Assembly (NCBI RefSeq): GCF_900497805.2
Contig: NW_020954701.1
Coordinates: 1,256,305-1,320,304, forward strand
DNA length: 64,000 nt
From: Vombatus ursinus
Taxonomy: Eukaryota; Chordata; Mammalia; Diprotodontia; Vombatidae
Direction: 5' to 3'
Positions 1 to 12,120 of this stretch are shown here, piece after piece (positions within the stretch are counted from its first letter, which is position 1; each line of letters starts with the position of its first letter). The position numbers and the translations under genes are program-made. The notes beneath the pieces were generated by a model. It worked only from the letters and a program-made list of their open reading frames with translations, did not search any database and was not told the DNA's origin.

Positions 1-905
1 CCTTACATGAAGCTTAAAACCACTTTTCTGTAACTTGCATCTATTCCTCCAAGTTCTGTCCTTGCGTATCAGCCAAAGGAAGTTTAATCCCTTTTCTATG
101 GGATAACCTTTTAGATGCATTCTCCCCTTCCCCACACCCCCAGTTTTCTCTTTTTCAGGTTAAACACCCCCAGGTTCCTCAACTAGTCATCATCATGTTT
201 CAAAATCACAAGTTCCTTTGCTGTCCTGTTTAGTCTTTTTTATGTGCTCCAGCTTATAACTGTCCTTAAAATGTGATATCTAGAACTGAGTGCCAGATCC
301 CGAATGTAATCTGACCAAGGCAGAGTAGTATGGGGTACTATCCCTTTCTTAGTCCTTGATATTGTGCATCTCTTTGAAACCTAAGAATACATTAATTTTT
401 TTTTTGTTTCCATATTACACTTGACTTGTATATGTTAAACTTGCAGTGTGCTAAAACCTCCAGGTCCTTTTAGCTTAACTAATTTCTAGTCATGGTTCTC
501 TCATTTTATACTTATGTAAAGGCATTATTTTTTTTAATCCATTTATCCCTACTGAATTTCATGTTACTTAATTCGGGCTAATGTTGTAGAGAGTCAGGAT
601 TTTTTTTTTTAATTTTGAATCTTGACTTATCAATGTGCTAGTTATCCCTCTCAGCTTTGTATCTTCTGCTGTTTTTTTTTTTTAAGGCATTTGAGGTTAA
701 GTGACTTGCCCAAGGTCACACAGCTAGTAAGTGTTAAGTGTCTGAGGCCACCTTTGAACTTAGATCCTCCTGACTCCAAGGCCAGAGCTCTATCTACTGT
801 ACCACCTAGCTGTCCCTCTTCTGCTGTTTTGATAAACATTACATCTGTTCTTTTATCCAAGTCTGATAAAGTAAGGAATTGTTTCAACTTCAGATTGAGC
901 TGCTA
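1..905 (-). mobile_element. CR1-like LINE fragment, antisense, reaching the left edge
   Basis: The text ttagttatccctctcagctt, then ttgataaacatt and ttatccaagt, matches the antisense of the CR1 reverse-transcriptase coding region seen more clearly at 37216-38125. A SINE at 676-816 splits it. It is diverged and cannot code. Confidence 0.6.
676..816 (-). mobile_element. CORE-SINE (WSINE/MAR1 type), minus strand
   Basis: The copy runs from a T-tract (its A-tail) through aagtgacttgcccaaggtca to ccacctagctgtccc (head). The 14-bp target duplication tcttctgctgtttt is at 662-675 and 817-830. It interrupts the CR1 fragment. Confidence 0.9.
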
Positions 906-2050
906 ATGAATATTTTTTGAATCCAGCCATTCAAATAGTTTCAAACTGAATTGATATGTTAATTAATTTATGGGTTTATTCATTGATTTATTGTGGCCCA
1001 AATAAAGGGGAGAAATCTCGGGGGGGGGGGGGGAGACATGGGGTTCAGCTGCGTAGGCTTGCTTTCTACCCATTGAAGCATGTTTGTTTGCAGTTGGAGC
1101 ACCTATAAGCAGCATATAGTCTCAGTCAGTTCTGGTGCTCCTCGTTTATGACTAAAGGAATGGACTGCTAGGAGGTTCCTTTGGGTGGAGGGGGGTAGGC
1201 ATGCCCAGTTCTTTGGATACTTGCTGTGAAAGACCATGAAGGCAGCAAATGGCGAGTAATGCTTCAGACACACTTCAGTAAGGCAGAGAGTACTGAGGCA
1301 AAGGACTGGGTGTAGGTGGGGACAGGGGATGGTGTGGTGGAAGGGGAGGTCCACAGAGGGCCACTTGTGGAACCCTGGAGTTTTGGAGCATTTAGGCAGC
1401 ATGGACAGGTAGCAGGTGGAGGAGTGCTGAGGGACAGTGCTTTGTTGGGGGACTAACTCTTATTCTTGCCAGTTTAGGCCTAGTTCATTAACATAGACAC
1501 ATCATCTCAAAGTTATCAGCAATACCTAGGCATAATATTAGCATAATATTTTTGCTGGTATTTTGCTCATGTTACTGTGCATGTCTGGGGCTTATCTGAA
1601 GTTTACAGAACAGTGGCAATTAGCAGGACTTGCATTAAGTCCTAGCTGACTTCTCCTAATTTACATAGTTTCAGGATGTGGCCTTAGTTAATTTTTGAAG
1701 CAGTTGCTGGTGGCTACTTATTTATGCTCCCCTAATTTATGAAACAGTTTGCAAGTAACTGTCATGCTAACTTAATGTATAGGACAGTTTGTAAGTGACT
1801 TCTAGTTCCACCTTTGCAATCTTATTTCCTGCTATTATTAACTTATATATTATTATTAACTATGTGTAAGCTAACTTACTTACCATACTAACTGGAGGGA
1901 TGGGGGAAGTGGTCAAGGGACTAATGCAATAAAATTTCAACATATAAACCTACCTAACTGTATTATCATTTCTTCATCTTCACCTTAAGAATTGGTGATG
2001 TTGTATCTGAAGAGCCAGGTTAGACTTGAGGCCCCATTGAATGGGGCCAA
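906..2050. other. Non-coding sequence, no feature recognised
   Basis: This is intron 1 sequence of SFT2D1. It has a 14-base G run at 1020-1033 and no open frame that resembles a protein. It may include an unrecognised old repeat. Confidence 0.4.
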
Positions 2051-2059
2051 GTTTGGCCT

Positions 2060-2490
2060 GAAGATAAGTGCTGTCATAGGTACTAAATGAAATGGCTCCT
2101 GGGGTCCTTTGCCACTACAATCATCATTTTAGCAGGGCTGTCACTGGAGAAACATCATAATGCCATTCTAAGTAGATTAATGAAGGCCACCAGAATGCCA
2201 GAAACCACCGAAGATAGGTAAATCTGACTGTTCAGTGTTGGAAGAGGTGCTTTGACCAAACCTAGTAATTCTCAATCATGAGAACCTTACTGCCACTGTA
2301 ATTGATGTTTCTGTGCCTTTTGAGACCAGATGCTTGGCTTTCCAATCAGCCAGAGCTGGCAAAATTGAGAAATATCAAATAGTGTGCCAACTTCTGGCCA
2401 AGGAAAACTATGGAGCATATAGTAACACAGTGATGGTTTGGATATTGGGAGTTGAGGCTGGCGAAAGACTCTGTACTATCTAGGCTGAAA
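2060..2490 (+). mobile_element. Relic of an RLE-class LINE (R2/Dong-R4 type), C-terminal part
   Basis: One frame reads LSLEKHHNAILSRLMKA (about 2137-2190). A second, from 2256 to a stop at 2481-2483, reads PNLVILNHENLTATVIDVSV, then PFET and GKIEKYQ. The order HHNAI, PN(D)LVI, 14 residues, then D matches the restriction-like endonuclease end of R2/R4-type LINEs (RHN..PDLV..VDV..FE..K..KY). The frame shift between the two parts and a stop just before 2256 show it is dead. The family assignment is by motif only. Confidence 0.55.
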
Positions 2491-2808
2491 TTTAGACTGA
2501 GGTGTACAGGTCTTAGGAGAAAATGTTAACTTGATCAGGTGGAGTAGATATATACCTTTAGCTTATTACTAATGACCTCTTCTCAAGATACAGTAGACAG
2601 ATGAATATAAATTTAAAATGATGAGTTCCTTTTATTATTTTTATTATCTTAATTTGAAAAGTTAGCAATGGTTTTCCTTGTAAAGGATTATTATGTTTTT
2701 GTTCTTATTAGAGACAAATATTGATTTTAATACATATTTTCATGGAGTTAAAATTTGTGTTATCTATAATCTATTGTTGCTACTTATTTATTCAGAAAGT
2801 TAAGTTCT

Positions 2809-2951
2809 GGGGGCAGCTCGGTGGCGCAGTGGATAGCGCACCAGCCCTGGATTCAGGAGGACCTGAGTTCAAATCCAGCCTCAGACACATAACACTTACT
2901 AGCTGTGACCCTGAGCAAGTCACTTAACCCCATTGCCTAGCCAAAAAAAAA
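2809..2951 (+). mobile_element. CORE-SINE (WSINE/MAR1 type), plus strand
   Basis: The head is gggcagctcggtggcgcagt, with a box B-like gagttcaaatcc and an A-tail. Flanking copies of agaaagtta(a)gttct at 2794-2808 and 2952-2965 form the target duplication. The only gap-free plus-strand copy in the left part of the window, it is useful as a reference copy. Confidence 0.93.
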
Positions 2952-5075
2952 AGAAAGTTAGTTCTTAGGTGAATTATCATGTGGAAGTAACAGTTGGATG
3001 TCTATTTAAAAAATGCTAATTGAATAAAGGAAAAATATTTCCATCTTGGCTAGGAGAAAACATGAAAGATAATGTCATATTTGTTAAAATTGGGTTGAGG
3101 TTTATAAATTTTAGCATTCCCTTTATCTACCAGTCTAGTAATCTTGTTTAAAAAAAAAAGGTTATTATCATGAGACATTCTTGATGAAAAATGGCTTTTT
3201 TTAAATGATCATTTGCTTCATTTCTTTTAAAAAAGGGGGGGGATAGATTGTTGATACATTGTTTTAATACAATTTTTTTCCCCACAAACATCATACAAAT
3301 CCCTTTACAAAGTATCATTCCCTCAGAAAACTGTTTGAATATTGATTATTGACAGGAAAAAATGGATGTGTACTTTATATTTTTGGCATATCAATGACTA
3401 GCCTGTTTTTCTTTGAGGTTCATGCTATGCAAATTTATCACCTTCCATGTGTCTTGGTGGCTGTTGTTTTTAGACTCCCGGGACATTTTCTTTCCTTCCT
3501 CAGTGAGTCCATTCCCTTCCTTAAGTTTTTCTACCTTCTCCATCTTCTACCCTTATACTAGGAGACTTAGTCCCATACATACATACATACATACATACAT
3601 ATTGATACCCATTCAAGTGTCCTAGCTTCCCAATTTGTCAATCTTTTGAGTTCCCATGACTTACTTTTCCACTCTTACCTTGTCTATATGGAGAGATGGT
3701 CATCCTCTTGACCTTGTCATCACCCACAAATGTCCCATTTCCTTGTTCAAGAACTCTGAAATTCCTTTATCTGATCATAATAGTATATCATTCCAACTAT
3801 CCATTCTCATACCCATTCTCTCTTATCTTCAATCACTTCCTTTCTGTTGGTTCTTTGCCTGCTGCCTGTCAACCTGCTTGTGTCTCTCCCATTCTTAAAA
3901 ACAAACAAAAAAATGATCTTAACATTCCTGATAGCTATTGTTCCATATCTCTTCTCTTCTTTATGATTAATCTTTTTGAGAAAGCTGTCCACGATCCCTG
4001 CCTCCACTTCCTTTCCTCTTACTCTTTTTTAATACTATTCAGTTTGGCTTCTAACCTTATCATTTAACTGAAACTGCCCTTTCTAAAATTACCAATGATC
4101 TCTTAATTAACAGGTCTAATGACCTGTTCTCAAGTCTTGATTCTTCTTGACCTCCCTTCAGCATATGATTCTGTTGATCACCTTTTCCTTCTGGATATTC
4201 CTCTGAGTTTTCATGGCACTGCTTTCTCCTGGTTCTCTCCTCCTACCTGACTGCTCGTTCTCATTTTCCTTTGTTGAATCTTTATCCAGGTCACTATCAG
4301 TAGGTTGCGAGTCCCCTCTCCCATCCCCCTTTCTCTCCTCCCCACCTTGGAGAACTTGAGTTTCTCCAAAATTCTGTCCTGGGCCCTTTTCCCCTCTTTC
4401 TCTATAGTATCTCATTTGGTGATTTTGTCAGCTCCTATGAGTTCAGTTATCATCTCCTTGCAGATGATTGTCAGGTTTATGTATCCAGTTCTATTCTTTC
4501 TGTTGAGCTGCATTCATGCATATCCAGCTGTTCTGGACATCTTGAAATGGATGTTTGTAGACATCTCAAACTTGGCATATCGAAACAGAACTCATTATCT
4601 TTTCCCCAAAACCTTCCTTTCTTCCCAACTTTCCTATTACTGTCAAGGGTACCACCATTCTACTTGTCATCCAGGTTTATATCTTTGTCATCATATTTGA
4701 CTCCTTACTCATATGCACCCCATATATCCTTGCTGAGGTTTCAGCTTTTACAACATCTCTTGTATACATCTTTTTCTCTCTACTCATACAGCTACGATCC
4801 AAGTTCAGGTCATCATTACCTCACCCCTAGATGATTGCAATAGCTTGTCCCTTGCTCAAATCTCTCTTTACTTCAATACATCCTCTATTCAGTTGTTAGT
4901 GATTTTTCTAAAGTGTGAATCTGACCATATGACCCACCCTGCTCAGTAGGCTTCAGTGGATTCCCATCATCTCCAGGATCATATCTGAAGACCTCTATTT
5001 GACATTTGAAGGGCTTCATGATGTGGCCCTTGCCTTCCTTCCCAGTCTTACATCTTTTCTTCCTCCACCCACTCG

Positions 5076-5255
5076 TTGTTGATGATGATGATGATGATGA
5101 TGTCATCATGTCTGATTCTTCATGACCCCATTTGGGGTTTTCTTGACAAAGATACTGGAGTGGTTTGTCATTTCTTTCTCCCGCTCATTATTTAGATGAA
5201 GAAACTGAGGCAAACAGGATTAAGTGACTTGCCCAGAGTCACACAGCTAGTGTTT
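5076..5255 (-). mobile_element. MIR/MON-type SINE with GAT-repeat tail, minus strand
   Basis: A (GAT)n tail is followed by accccatttggggttttctt, agatactggagtggtttg and aactgaggcaaac, then cttgcccagagtcacacagc. The head end is missing. It sits inside the L2 LINE. Confidence 0.8.
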
Positions 5256-5629
5256 AGTAAATTGCCTCCTTGCAATTCCTTGAACACAGCATTCCGTCTC
5301 CCCAGTCTTATGCTTTTGCAGGAGCACTGCCCTCAATTCTTAAAGTGCTTGGCCTCCTCATCTCCACCTCTTAGTTTCTCTGACTGGAATCTGGAATCAC
5401 CCTACAGGCTACCTTCTGCAGGAGGCTTTTCCTGGCCCCTCCAGCTGCTTATGCCTCCTTCTCTTAGGTTACCTTCCATCTTCTCTGTGTGTGTGTGTGT
5501 GTGTGTGTGTATCTTGTATGTACGTAGCTATTTACATAGTCTCCCAATTAGAAAGTATGTTCCTTGGGGGCAGGTGCTTGTTTTGTGCCTTTCTTTGTAT
5601 CTTTTATGCTTGGCACATAGTAAACTTTT

Positions 5630-5775
5630 TTTTCTTTTTGATGAGGCAGTCGAGGTTAAGTGACTTGCCCAGGGTCACACAGCTAGTGTCAAGTGGCTGA
5701 GGCTGGATTTGAACTCAGGTCCCCCAGACTCCAAGGCTAGAGTTCTATCCACTGTGCCATCTAGCTGCCCCATTG
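5630..5775 (-). mobile_element. CORE-SINE (WSINE/MAR1 type), minus strand
   Basis: It runs from a T-rich tail to ccatctagctgcccc. The target duplication tagtaaactttt is at 5618-5629 and 5776-5787. It lies in the L2 3' tail. Confidence 0.92.
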
Positions 5776-5827
5776 TAGTAAACTTTTATTAACATCTAGC
5801 TGCCCCATTATGGGAAACTTTTATTAA
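5758..5827. repeat. 35-bp tandem duplication across a SINE/host junction
   Basis: The copies at 5758-5792 and 5793-5827 both read catctagctgccccatt, then five varying bases, then aaacttttattaa. Each holds the SINE head end, the target duplication and adjoining L2 sequence, so the duplication came after the SINE insertion. Confidence 0.9.
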
Positions 5828-5859
5828 CTGTTTATTGTCTTATAATTGACTAGATTTGT

Positions 5860-6130
5860 GTTACCATTCCTTGTTACATTGTTGCAGTCATATGTTTTGT
5901 TCTTTTGATTCTGCTTTCCTTCATCAATTACTTGATACAAGTCTTATGAAGTTTTTCTTATTTCTTACTGATTTTATGTCATAGGGATCCATTATATCTA
6001 TGTTTCTTCATTTATTTGTACTCCCCAATTGTTGTGCATATATAGAGTTTTCAACTTTTTGTTATGACGAACAATGTAGCTGTGAACATCTTTGCACATA
6101 TGGAGGGCCTCTTTTTCTTGATGTTCATTA
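5860..6130 (-). mobile_element. L1 3' region fragment, minus strand
   Basis: The stretch resembles the antisense of the marsupial L1 3' end, with ttcttttgattctgctttc, actccccaattgttg and gtgaacatctttgcacatat. It is strongly diverged. Confidence 0.6.
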
Positions 6131-6199
6131 GCATTATCTACTATGTTCGAGAATTTTACCACAAATTTGTCAGACTCTCAAGGATATAGTCTGTACAAT

Positions 6200-7735
6200 C
6201 CATTACCTTCCCATTTTGAAAATTGGGAAATTTGCCAGTTGGGAAATGGTAGTAGCTCAGTCATCATTTTAGTTTTTTCAGTATCTGAAGTTATAGTTCA
6301 TCTGTGCAGGGGCACTTGAAGTCATCAAAGGCATGTAGGTGATCTCTTACTATCTCCTCCTTTTATTTGGCATCAGCTGTCTATTCATCTTTGTTTTGTC
6401 CTTTCTAGCCTAAAGATGATCATTATCCTTTTTGCAGAGAACAAACAAACAAACAAAAAAAACCCCAAGCATTGAGCTATTCTACCTTCTCTCTGTAAGA
6501 GGCACCTACCTCCTAGAGTTTTTGTAAGGATCAAATGATTATTTGCAAACTACTTTGCACAGGTGCTTAATAAATGCATATTCCCTTCTTTTCTTTGTTG
6601 CTCCACTTTTCCCAATATGACAACAAAAATCCATTTTTGTTGTCTTTAGCTTTCCTCACCAGTCTCACTTAAACATGTGCTTTTAGCACTCATAGCACTA
6701 TTCTTACAATACCATATCATGTTTTTGTGTTTCTCTTGTGTTACTTGCTCTTGCATCTTCTGTACATGTCACTTTAAAATTGAAGGTGGGTGGTGAGTTC
6801 CCTGTATGTCCACATCGTTTTCTTAAGAAAGTTCCCCTTTTCCCTCAATGCAGTCGTTTCTCATCCTATACCTGCAGGGATGACTCTTTCTGTAGAATTT
6901 TTATCCATAGGATCTTTCTTATGAACCTTTTTAAGTAGGGTTTCCCAAAATCTTGAGGGCCTACTTTATCACAGACTCTGAAAGGGCATGAGCCCTTACC
7001 CTCAAAGTCGTCATTATTTTTACTCAAGCAATCTGTTCCTCTTCATTGATGAATATTAGATTCAGAATAGAATTCCTCCAGTTTCTGAAGGATATTCTTA
7101 TGGCAAGTCATAAGATTATTAGTTTTTCTGTTGTCAGGGAAGGAGTTCCAGGAGATGGATATGTAATTGACATCCTCCATAACTTCTGAACTTCTCAGCC
7201 ATTTCCTTGTTAGGTTTAGTCACTTCTGTTACTACTGAGATTCACCAACATGTTCTGCTCCTATGCTTCTTCTCTCTGATTCCTGGGCTTCATACAAATA
7301 TATTTTAATATGCAATGCTATTTCTCCCCTTCCTTTTACTAGTCCTCTTTATTGAGATCATGATATGGTTATACCTTGTTTCAGTCCTGGGATTCATCCC
7401 TCCAAGTATCAGTGATTGTTAGAAGGACAAATTTGACTCTTTACATCAGAACCTCTACTTTTTTTGGTTATTATCTACATTTTCTACATTTGTTCATAGA
7501 CATCTGAGACCAAGGGTTTTAATATGATTCTTTTTTTAGATTTTTGTCTTTTTTGCTGTTTAGGTGTTTCTACTGTTATTCTTCCTACATTGTAGCTACT
7601 CTGTATATAGTATCTAGCTTGGTGAATATACAGTCATTTTTCTCTTCCTTCCCCTCTCTCCTTTTAGTTTAATGTCCTTTTTATTATATTTGCAAGAGTC
7701 CAGGCAAATACATTATTACAATTTTTGTTTGTATT
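6200..7735 (-). mobile_element. CR1-like LINE, endonuclease/RT region, minus strand
   Basis: The stretch is colinear with 27100-27585 and 29219-30610. Shared segments include cttgaagtcatcaaaggcat, ttcttacaataccatatcat and agtttaatgtcc..ttgcaagagtccaggc. Its antisense resembles the CR1 linker before the reverse transcriptase. A MIR-type tail is inserted near 6480-6590. Confidence 0.55.
6480..6590 (+). mobile_element. MIR/L2-tail fragment, plus strand
   Basis: The text gcacctacctcctagagttt, aaggatcaaatga and aggtgcttaataaatgcata is the 3' half of a MIR-type SINE with an L2-like tail. It interrupts the CR1 fragment. Confidence 0.7.
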
Positions 7736-7737
7736 TA

Positions 7738-7915
7738 CAAACAGACAGGCATTTTTGCACCCAAGGTACTGCCAAGAAAAGTAAGAGTAAAAAAACGTAA
7801 GTGACTTGGCCAAGGTCTCACAGCAAATTTGTGGCAAAGTGAGGACTTGAACTCAGATTTTCCAGATACCAATGTTAGGCCTTCTACCGTCCTGCTCTCT
7901 ACCTTTGCTCCCTCT
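7738..7915 (-). mobile_element. MIR-type SINE, minus strand
   Basis: The motifs aagtgacttggccaaggtct, cacagcaa and gaggacttgaactcagattt occur in the usual antisense MIR order. Confidence 0.7.
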
Positions 7916-7919
7916 TTTT

Positions 7920-9200
7920 TTTCCTCTGTCAGAAGTCAAATTGGGTATCGATCCTAGCTTATAGCTTAAAGTTATCACCTCATATAGGTTACTTCATTTA
8001 TTTGAGCCTCTTCCAAAACTTATGGCTCTGTTAGGGAAGGCATGAGCAAAATCAGAAACCTTTGTGCTTTTTGTTGAGTCCTGTGGCTTAAGAATTTAGT
8101 GAAGCACTGAGTCAGTTCCTAGACTTGCTTCAAATACTACTTGTTGCTTCAGGTTGAGGTTCTCATTCTCTAGTATTTCTCCATTCAGGGTGTCTCATTT
8201 CTTTGATTCTATACCAGGCCATATTCACAGTGTAGAGTCCAACAGCATAAACCTGCTATTACTGCTTCTCATTCTCATAAGTTCCCATTACTCTTTGTAG
8301 TTATGAATCTAGCAGTGATGTCCCTCATTCCTCCATCTTCTTAGAGGTCTCTCTGTACAAATTCCCTGTTCTTTATTATGCACATGACCTCATGAGAAAT
8401 AGAATTTTCTTATCTTGGGAAATGTTGTCCTTTTCTAGCCCAGCCTATTACATGAGAATCAAATGAAAAATAATGATGTGGAAACTTTTTAAAAATTGTA
8501 AATATTCTCTACAAATATGAGATATTAATAATAGTAATGATAAATTATATTGTTACCACAAGTAGCTATGGAGAAGACTGCCCATAATAGGATACCCTAG
8601 GACAACTCAAATTCGGTAGTTAAAAAGATAATCTGTAGAGGTTTTCTTATAGTAAAGTGTTAATTGAGATGATAGTCTTTACCATTAACTGAGATACTCC
8701 CATCCCAGAAGTGACACTCAGTGTTTACGAAGAATGAAAAAAAAAAACCTGGTTTCAGTGTTTTTCAACTTAACTCAAGGTTCACTGCCATCTGAGATGG
8801 GGAATTACTATTTTTGACAGAGTATAAAGTTATTTTCATTTAAGGAGATGAGTAAGGGGGAGTCATTTGGTTGTTTTGTTACTTATATTAAGTCCCAATC
8901 AAATTTGACTTGCTACAGAACTCCATGTTGAATAGTTTACTCCTGGACAGGAATGTTGTGTGATTATTAAATAATGAAGCCATATATAGAGTAAGTTTCT
9001 ATCACAGAAGTAATGTCTCAACTTTCAAAAGAGATTCTGGCACAACAGGGGCATTCAGAGTAGTAAACTCCTTATCACCTGGGAAGTTATGCTAATTCCA
9101 AACACAGTGATGCTTCATTCAGTATCCTCAAAGCCTTATGAAAAAGTTTACTATTATATTGTTCTGTTGAAAGCCACTAGCACAGAGAAATAATAGTCAG
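7920..9200. other. Intron 1 sequence, mostly unassigned
   Basis: No coding signal is visible. 7920-8400 may continue the minus-strand CR1 but the match is weak. 8400-9200 shows nothing I recognise. Confidence 0.35.
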
Positions 9201-9204
9201 GTCA

Positions 9205-9651
9205 GTCAACAAGTCAATCAGCAGGCATTTATTAAGCACCTACTATGTTCCAGACACAAAGAAAGGCAGAAATAGGGTTCCTGTCTTCAAGGAGCTCACA
9301 TTTTAATGGGGGAGATAACATGCAAATAATTATGTACATACAAGATATGTATAGATACACACACACACACACACACACACACACTGTAAATGGAAAGTGA
9401 TCTCAGAGAGAAGGGACTAGCAGAAGAGAGTCAGGGAAGTTCTTCTGTAGAAGGTGGGTTTTGAGCTGAGTCTTAAAATAAGCCAGGGAAGCTAGGAGGT
9501 AGAGGTGAGGAAGGAAAGCAGTCAGTCAGCAAACATTAAGGGCCTACTATGTACCAGGCACTGTGCCAAGCACTAGAGGTACAAAAAGACAAAAGACAGT
9601 CCCTGCCCTCAAGGAGCTTATAATCAAATCAGGGAGACAACTTGCAAACGA

Positions 9652-9682
<31 letters not shown>

Positions 9683-11460
9683 TATATATGTTTTACATTT
9701 TTTAAATTATTTTATATTTGTGTATATATATATATATATATACACATACATATATTCAAAGCAAGCTATATACAGGATAAATAGGAGATAATTAATAGAA
9801 GAAAGGCATTGAAATTAAGGGTGGTTGGGGAAGGCTTCCTGTAGAAGATAGGGTTTTAGTTAAGACTTAATGGAAGCTGGGGAGGTCAGTAGTCAGATTG
9901 GACAAGCATGGGAATATCCAGAGAAAATTCCTGGAGTCAAGAGATAGAGTATCTTGGTGGTTCAACAGCCTGGAGGCCATTGTTCCTGGATCAAAGAGTA
10001 TGTGACAGGGAATAAGATGTAAGAATACGATGTAAGAACACTCGAGAGATCATAGGTGGGGTGAGGTTATGAAGGACTTTGAATGTCAAACAGAAGATTT
10101 TGTTTTTGTTCCTAGAGGCAGTAGAGAGTCACTGGAATTTATTGAATAGTAGGGTGACGTGGTTGGAACTGTGCTTTAGGAAAATCACTATAGTGATCGA
10201 ATGGTAGATAAATTGGAGTAAGGGCCTGCACTAGAGTAGTGGCAGTCTTGGAGTAGAGAAGGAGATGTATTAAAGAGATGTTGCAGAGGTGAAATTAACA
10301 GGCCTTGGCAACAGATTGGATATGGGAGGTGAGAAGATAGTGGTGTCCAGGCATGGGGGATGACCAGTGAAAAAACACAGTCTTTTGGATGGAGTGTCAT
10401 GTGGGAAAAAAAGCAAGACAGCCAGTATAGTTGGATCATAAAATGAGTGGAGGAGGAAAAACAAAATTGTAAAGGTAGGAAAGGTTCAGGACATAAGGGG
10501 CTTTAATGTCTAGTAGGATTTCTCATTTGATCCTAAAGGTAATAAGGAACCACTAGAGTTTATTGAGCATTGAGATGACATGGTCAGACCTACACTTTGG
10601 CATCTGAGTGGAGGATAAATTGGGATAGAGAAAGTTAACATATGTAATGTATTTTGCAAACATTACCGAACTATAAATGCTAGCTATTACTCTTATTAAT
10701 AGGATGAATTAGAATGTTCTAATAGTCTAGGTAAGAAGTGATAAAAAAAATTTATAAGGATAGTGGTTTTATGAGTGGAGCAAAGGAAATGACAACACTT
10801 GGCTACAGTATGAATGTGAGGAGTGACTGTGAGAGGAGTCCAAGATAACACAGGTTGTAAGCATGGGTGGGTGGGAAAATGGTGGTTTCCCAATAGTACT
10901 AGGAAAATTGAAAAGAGGGAAGGATTGGGGAGAAAAGATGAGTTCTGTTTTGACCTCCGGAGTTTAAAGTAACAGTAGAACATTTGGTTCAAAATGTCCA
11001 AGAGGCATTTGGAGCTGCATGACTCTAGTCCAGGAGAGAGAATTAGGTTGGATATACAAATCTGGCAATCATCTTCATAGAGATGATAATTGAACCCTTT
11101 GGAGTTGATGAGATCATCGTAGTTAAGAAGGAGAAGAAATAATAAATACATTTTAATATGTTAATATAATTTATATTTTAAATAATTAATAAATAAATAA
11201 ATAAATAAATAAAGGCCCAGAATAGAACCTTGGGAAAACACCTGAGGTTACTGGGAGTGACCTAAATGAGGATCCATCAAAAGAAACTGAGGTGTGGTCT
11301 GACAGGTAAAAGAACCAGGAAAGAATAGTGCTTTGAAAACCTTGAGTATCCAGGAGGAGAGGGTGATCAGTTGTGTCATATGATGCAGAGAAATGTAGGA
11401 TGAGAAAAGAGCTCTTTGGAAAGAGCAGTTGCAGTTGAACCTATGGGAAATAAGGAGTTA
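9205..11460 (-). mobile_element. L2-type LINE, minus strand, about 2.2 kb
   Basis: On the minus strand the frame at 10696-11151 contains FNYHLYEDDCQICISN (the catalytic Y-x-DD motif with A changed to E) and LSPGLESCSSKCLLDILNQM, typical of the L2 reverse transcriptase. The left end, aggcatttattaagcaccta, is the antisense of the L2 3' tail. A partial second tail precedes it at 9205-9520. AC and AT repeats lie at 9355-9384, 9652-9677 and 9722-9742. It has many stops and is old. Confidence 0.8.
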
Positions 11461-12120
11461 GGTTCCTATGACCACTACGAACTAATTTTTCCATAGAGAT
11501 CGCTGAAAATACACTTTTCTATATACAATTATTCATAATAAAACAGTAATTCTGACAGTATGCATGTTTTCTAACACAGTAACCATGAAATAACCCTTAA
11601 AATGAAGGGGAGAGGACAGGTGCCACAATATGGGGAGGGGCATGGGTTGTGATGTCAGAACTCCAAGGTGAAAAAGGGAAAAGGGCAACCTGCCATCTCT
11701 AATCTCCTTTTGGGTTTCATTGCTGAACTATTCCTTGATGAAAAACATATGCTCCAGGGTGCGTCCTCAGCGTGGTCAAAACTCAGAACTCCTTCCTGGG
11801 CAGATTCAGTTGTCCTCGTTGGTCCATACTACTCAGAAACCCAGAGGCACAGGCAGGATGCTGGTCAATCACTGGAGGTGAGAGGGCTGAAGTGACCACC
11901 ATCTCATTTGCCCACAAACTTTACCATTCCCTCGTCACACACTTGAGAGGTGGAGCTGATTCACAAACACTTTTATGAATACTTTCCTCCTTTTTGTGGA
12001 TATATGGCAACTCTCACTTTTTTTTTTACTGCACATAGCTATGCAAAAGTGGAAATGAGGTTAATAATAAAATCACAAATGCTTAAAGTTGCAAAAGTCA
12101 AACATGTAAATTTTGAGGAT
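11460..12120. other. Unclassified, possibly an old DNA transposon
   Basis: This is a compact block without LINE or SINE signatures, from ttaggttcctatgaccacta to ttttgaggattgac. It has the feel of a decayed interspersed element, but I could not find convincing terminal inverted repeats, so the call is weak. Confidence 0.25.

Larger units (their letters stand above)
3440..5860 (+). mobile_element. L2-type LINE, plus strand, near-complete 3' half with two SINE insertions
   Basis: Conceptual pieces include LDLVITHKCPISLFKNSEIP and LSDHNSISFQL (endonuclease end), ISLLFFMINLFEKAVHD, GTAFSWFSS and MDVCRHLKLGISKQN (reverse transcriptase). The 3' tail ends in tgcttggcacatagta. Many frame breaks show it is old. 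SINEs at 5076-5255 and 5630-5775 are inserted in the tail and a CATA repeat lies at 3578-3602. L2 and L3 tails are alike, so L3 is possible. Confidence 0.75.

Noticed and set aside
10696-11151. Minus-strand frame of 151 codons
   Set aside because: It is the L2 reverse transcriptase with its catalytic motif altered and many flanking stops.
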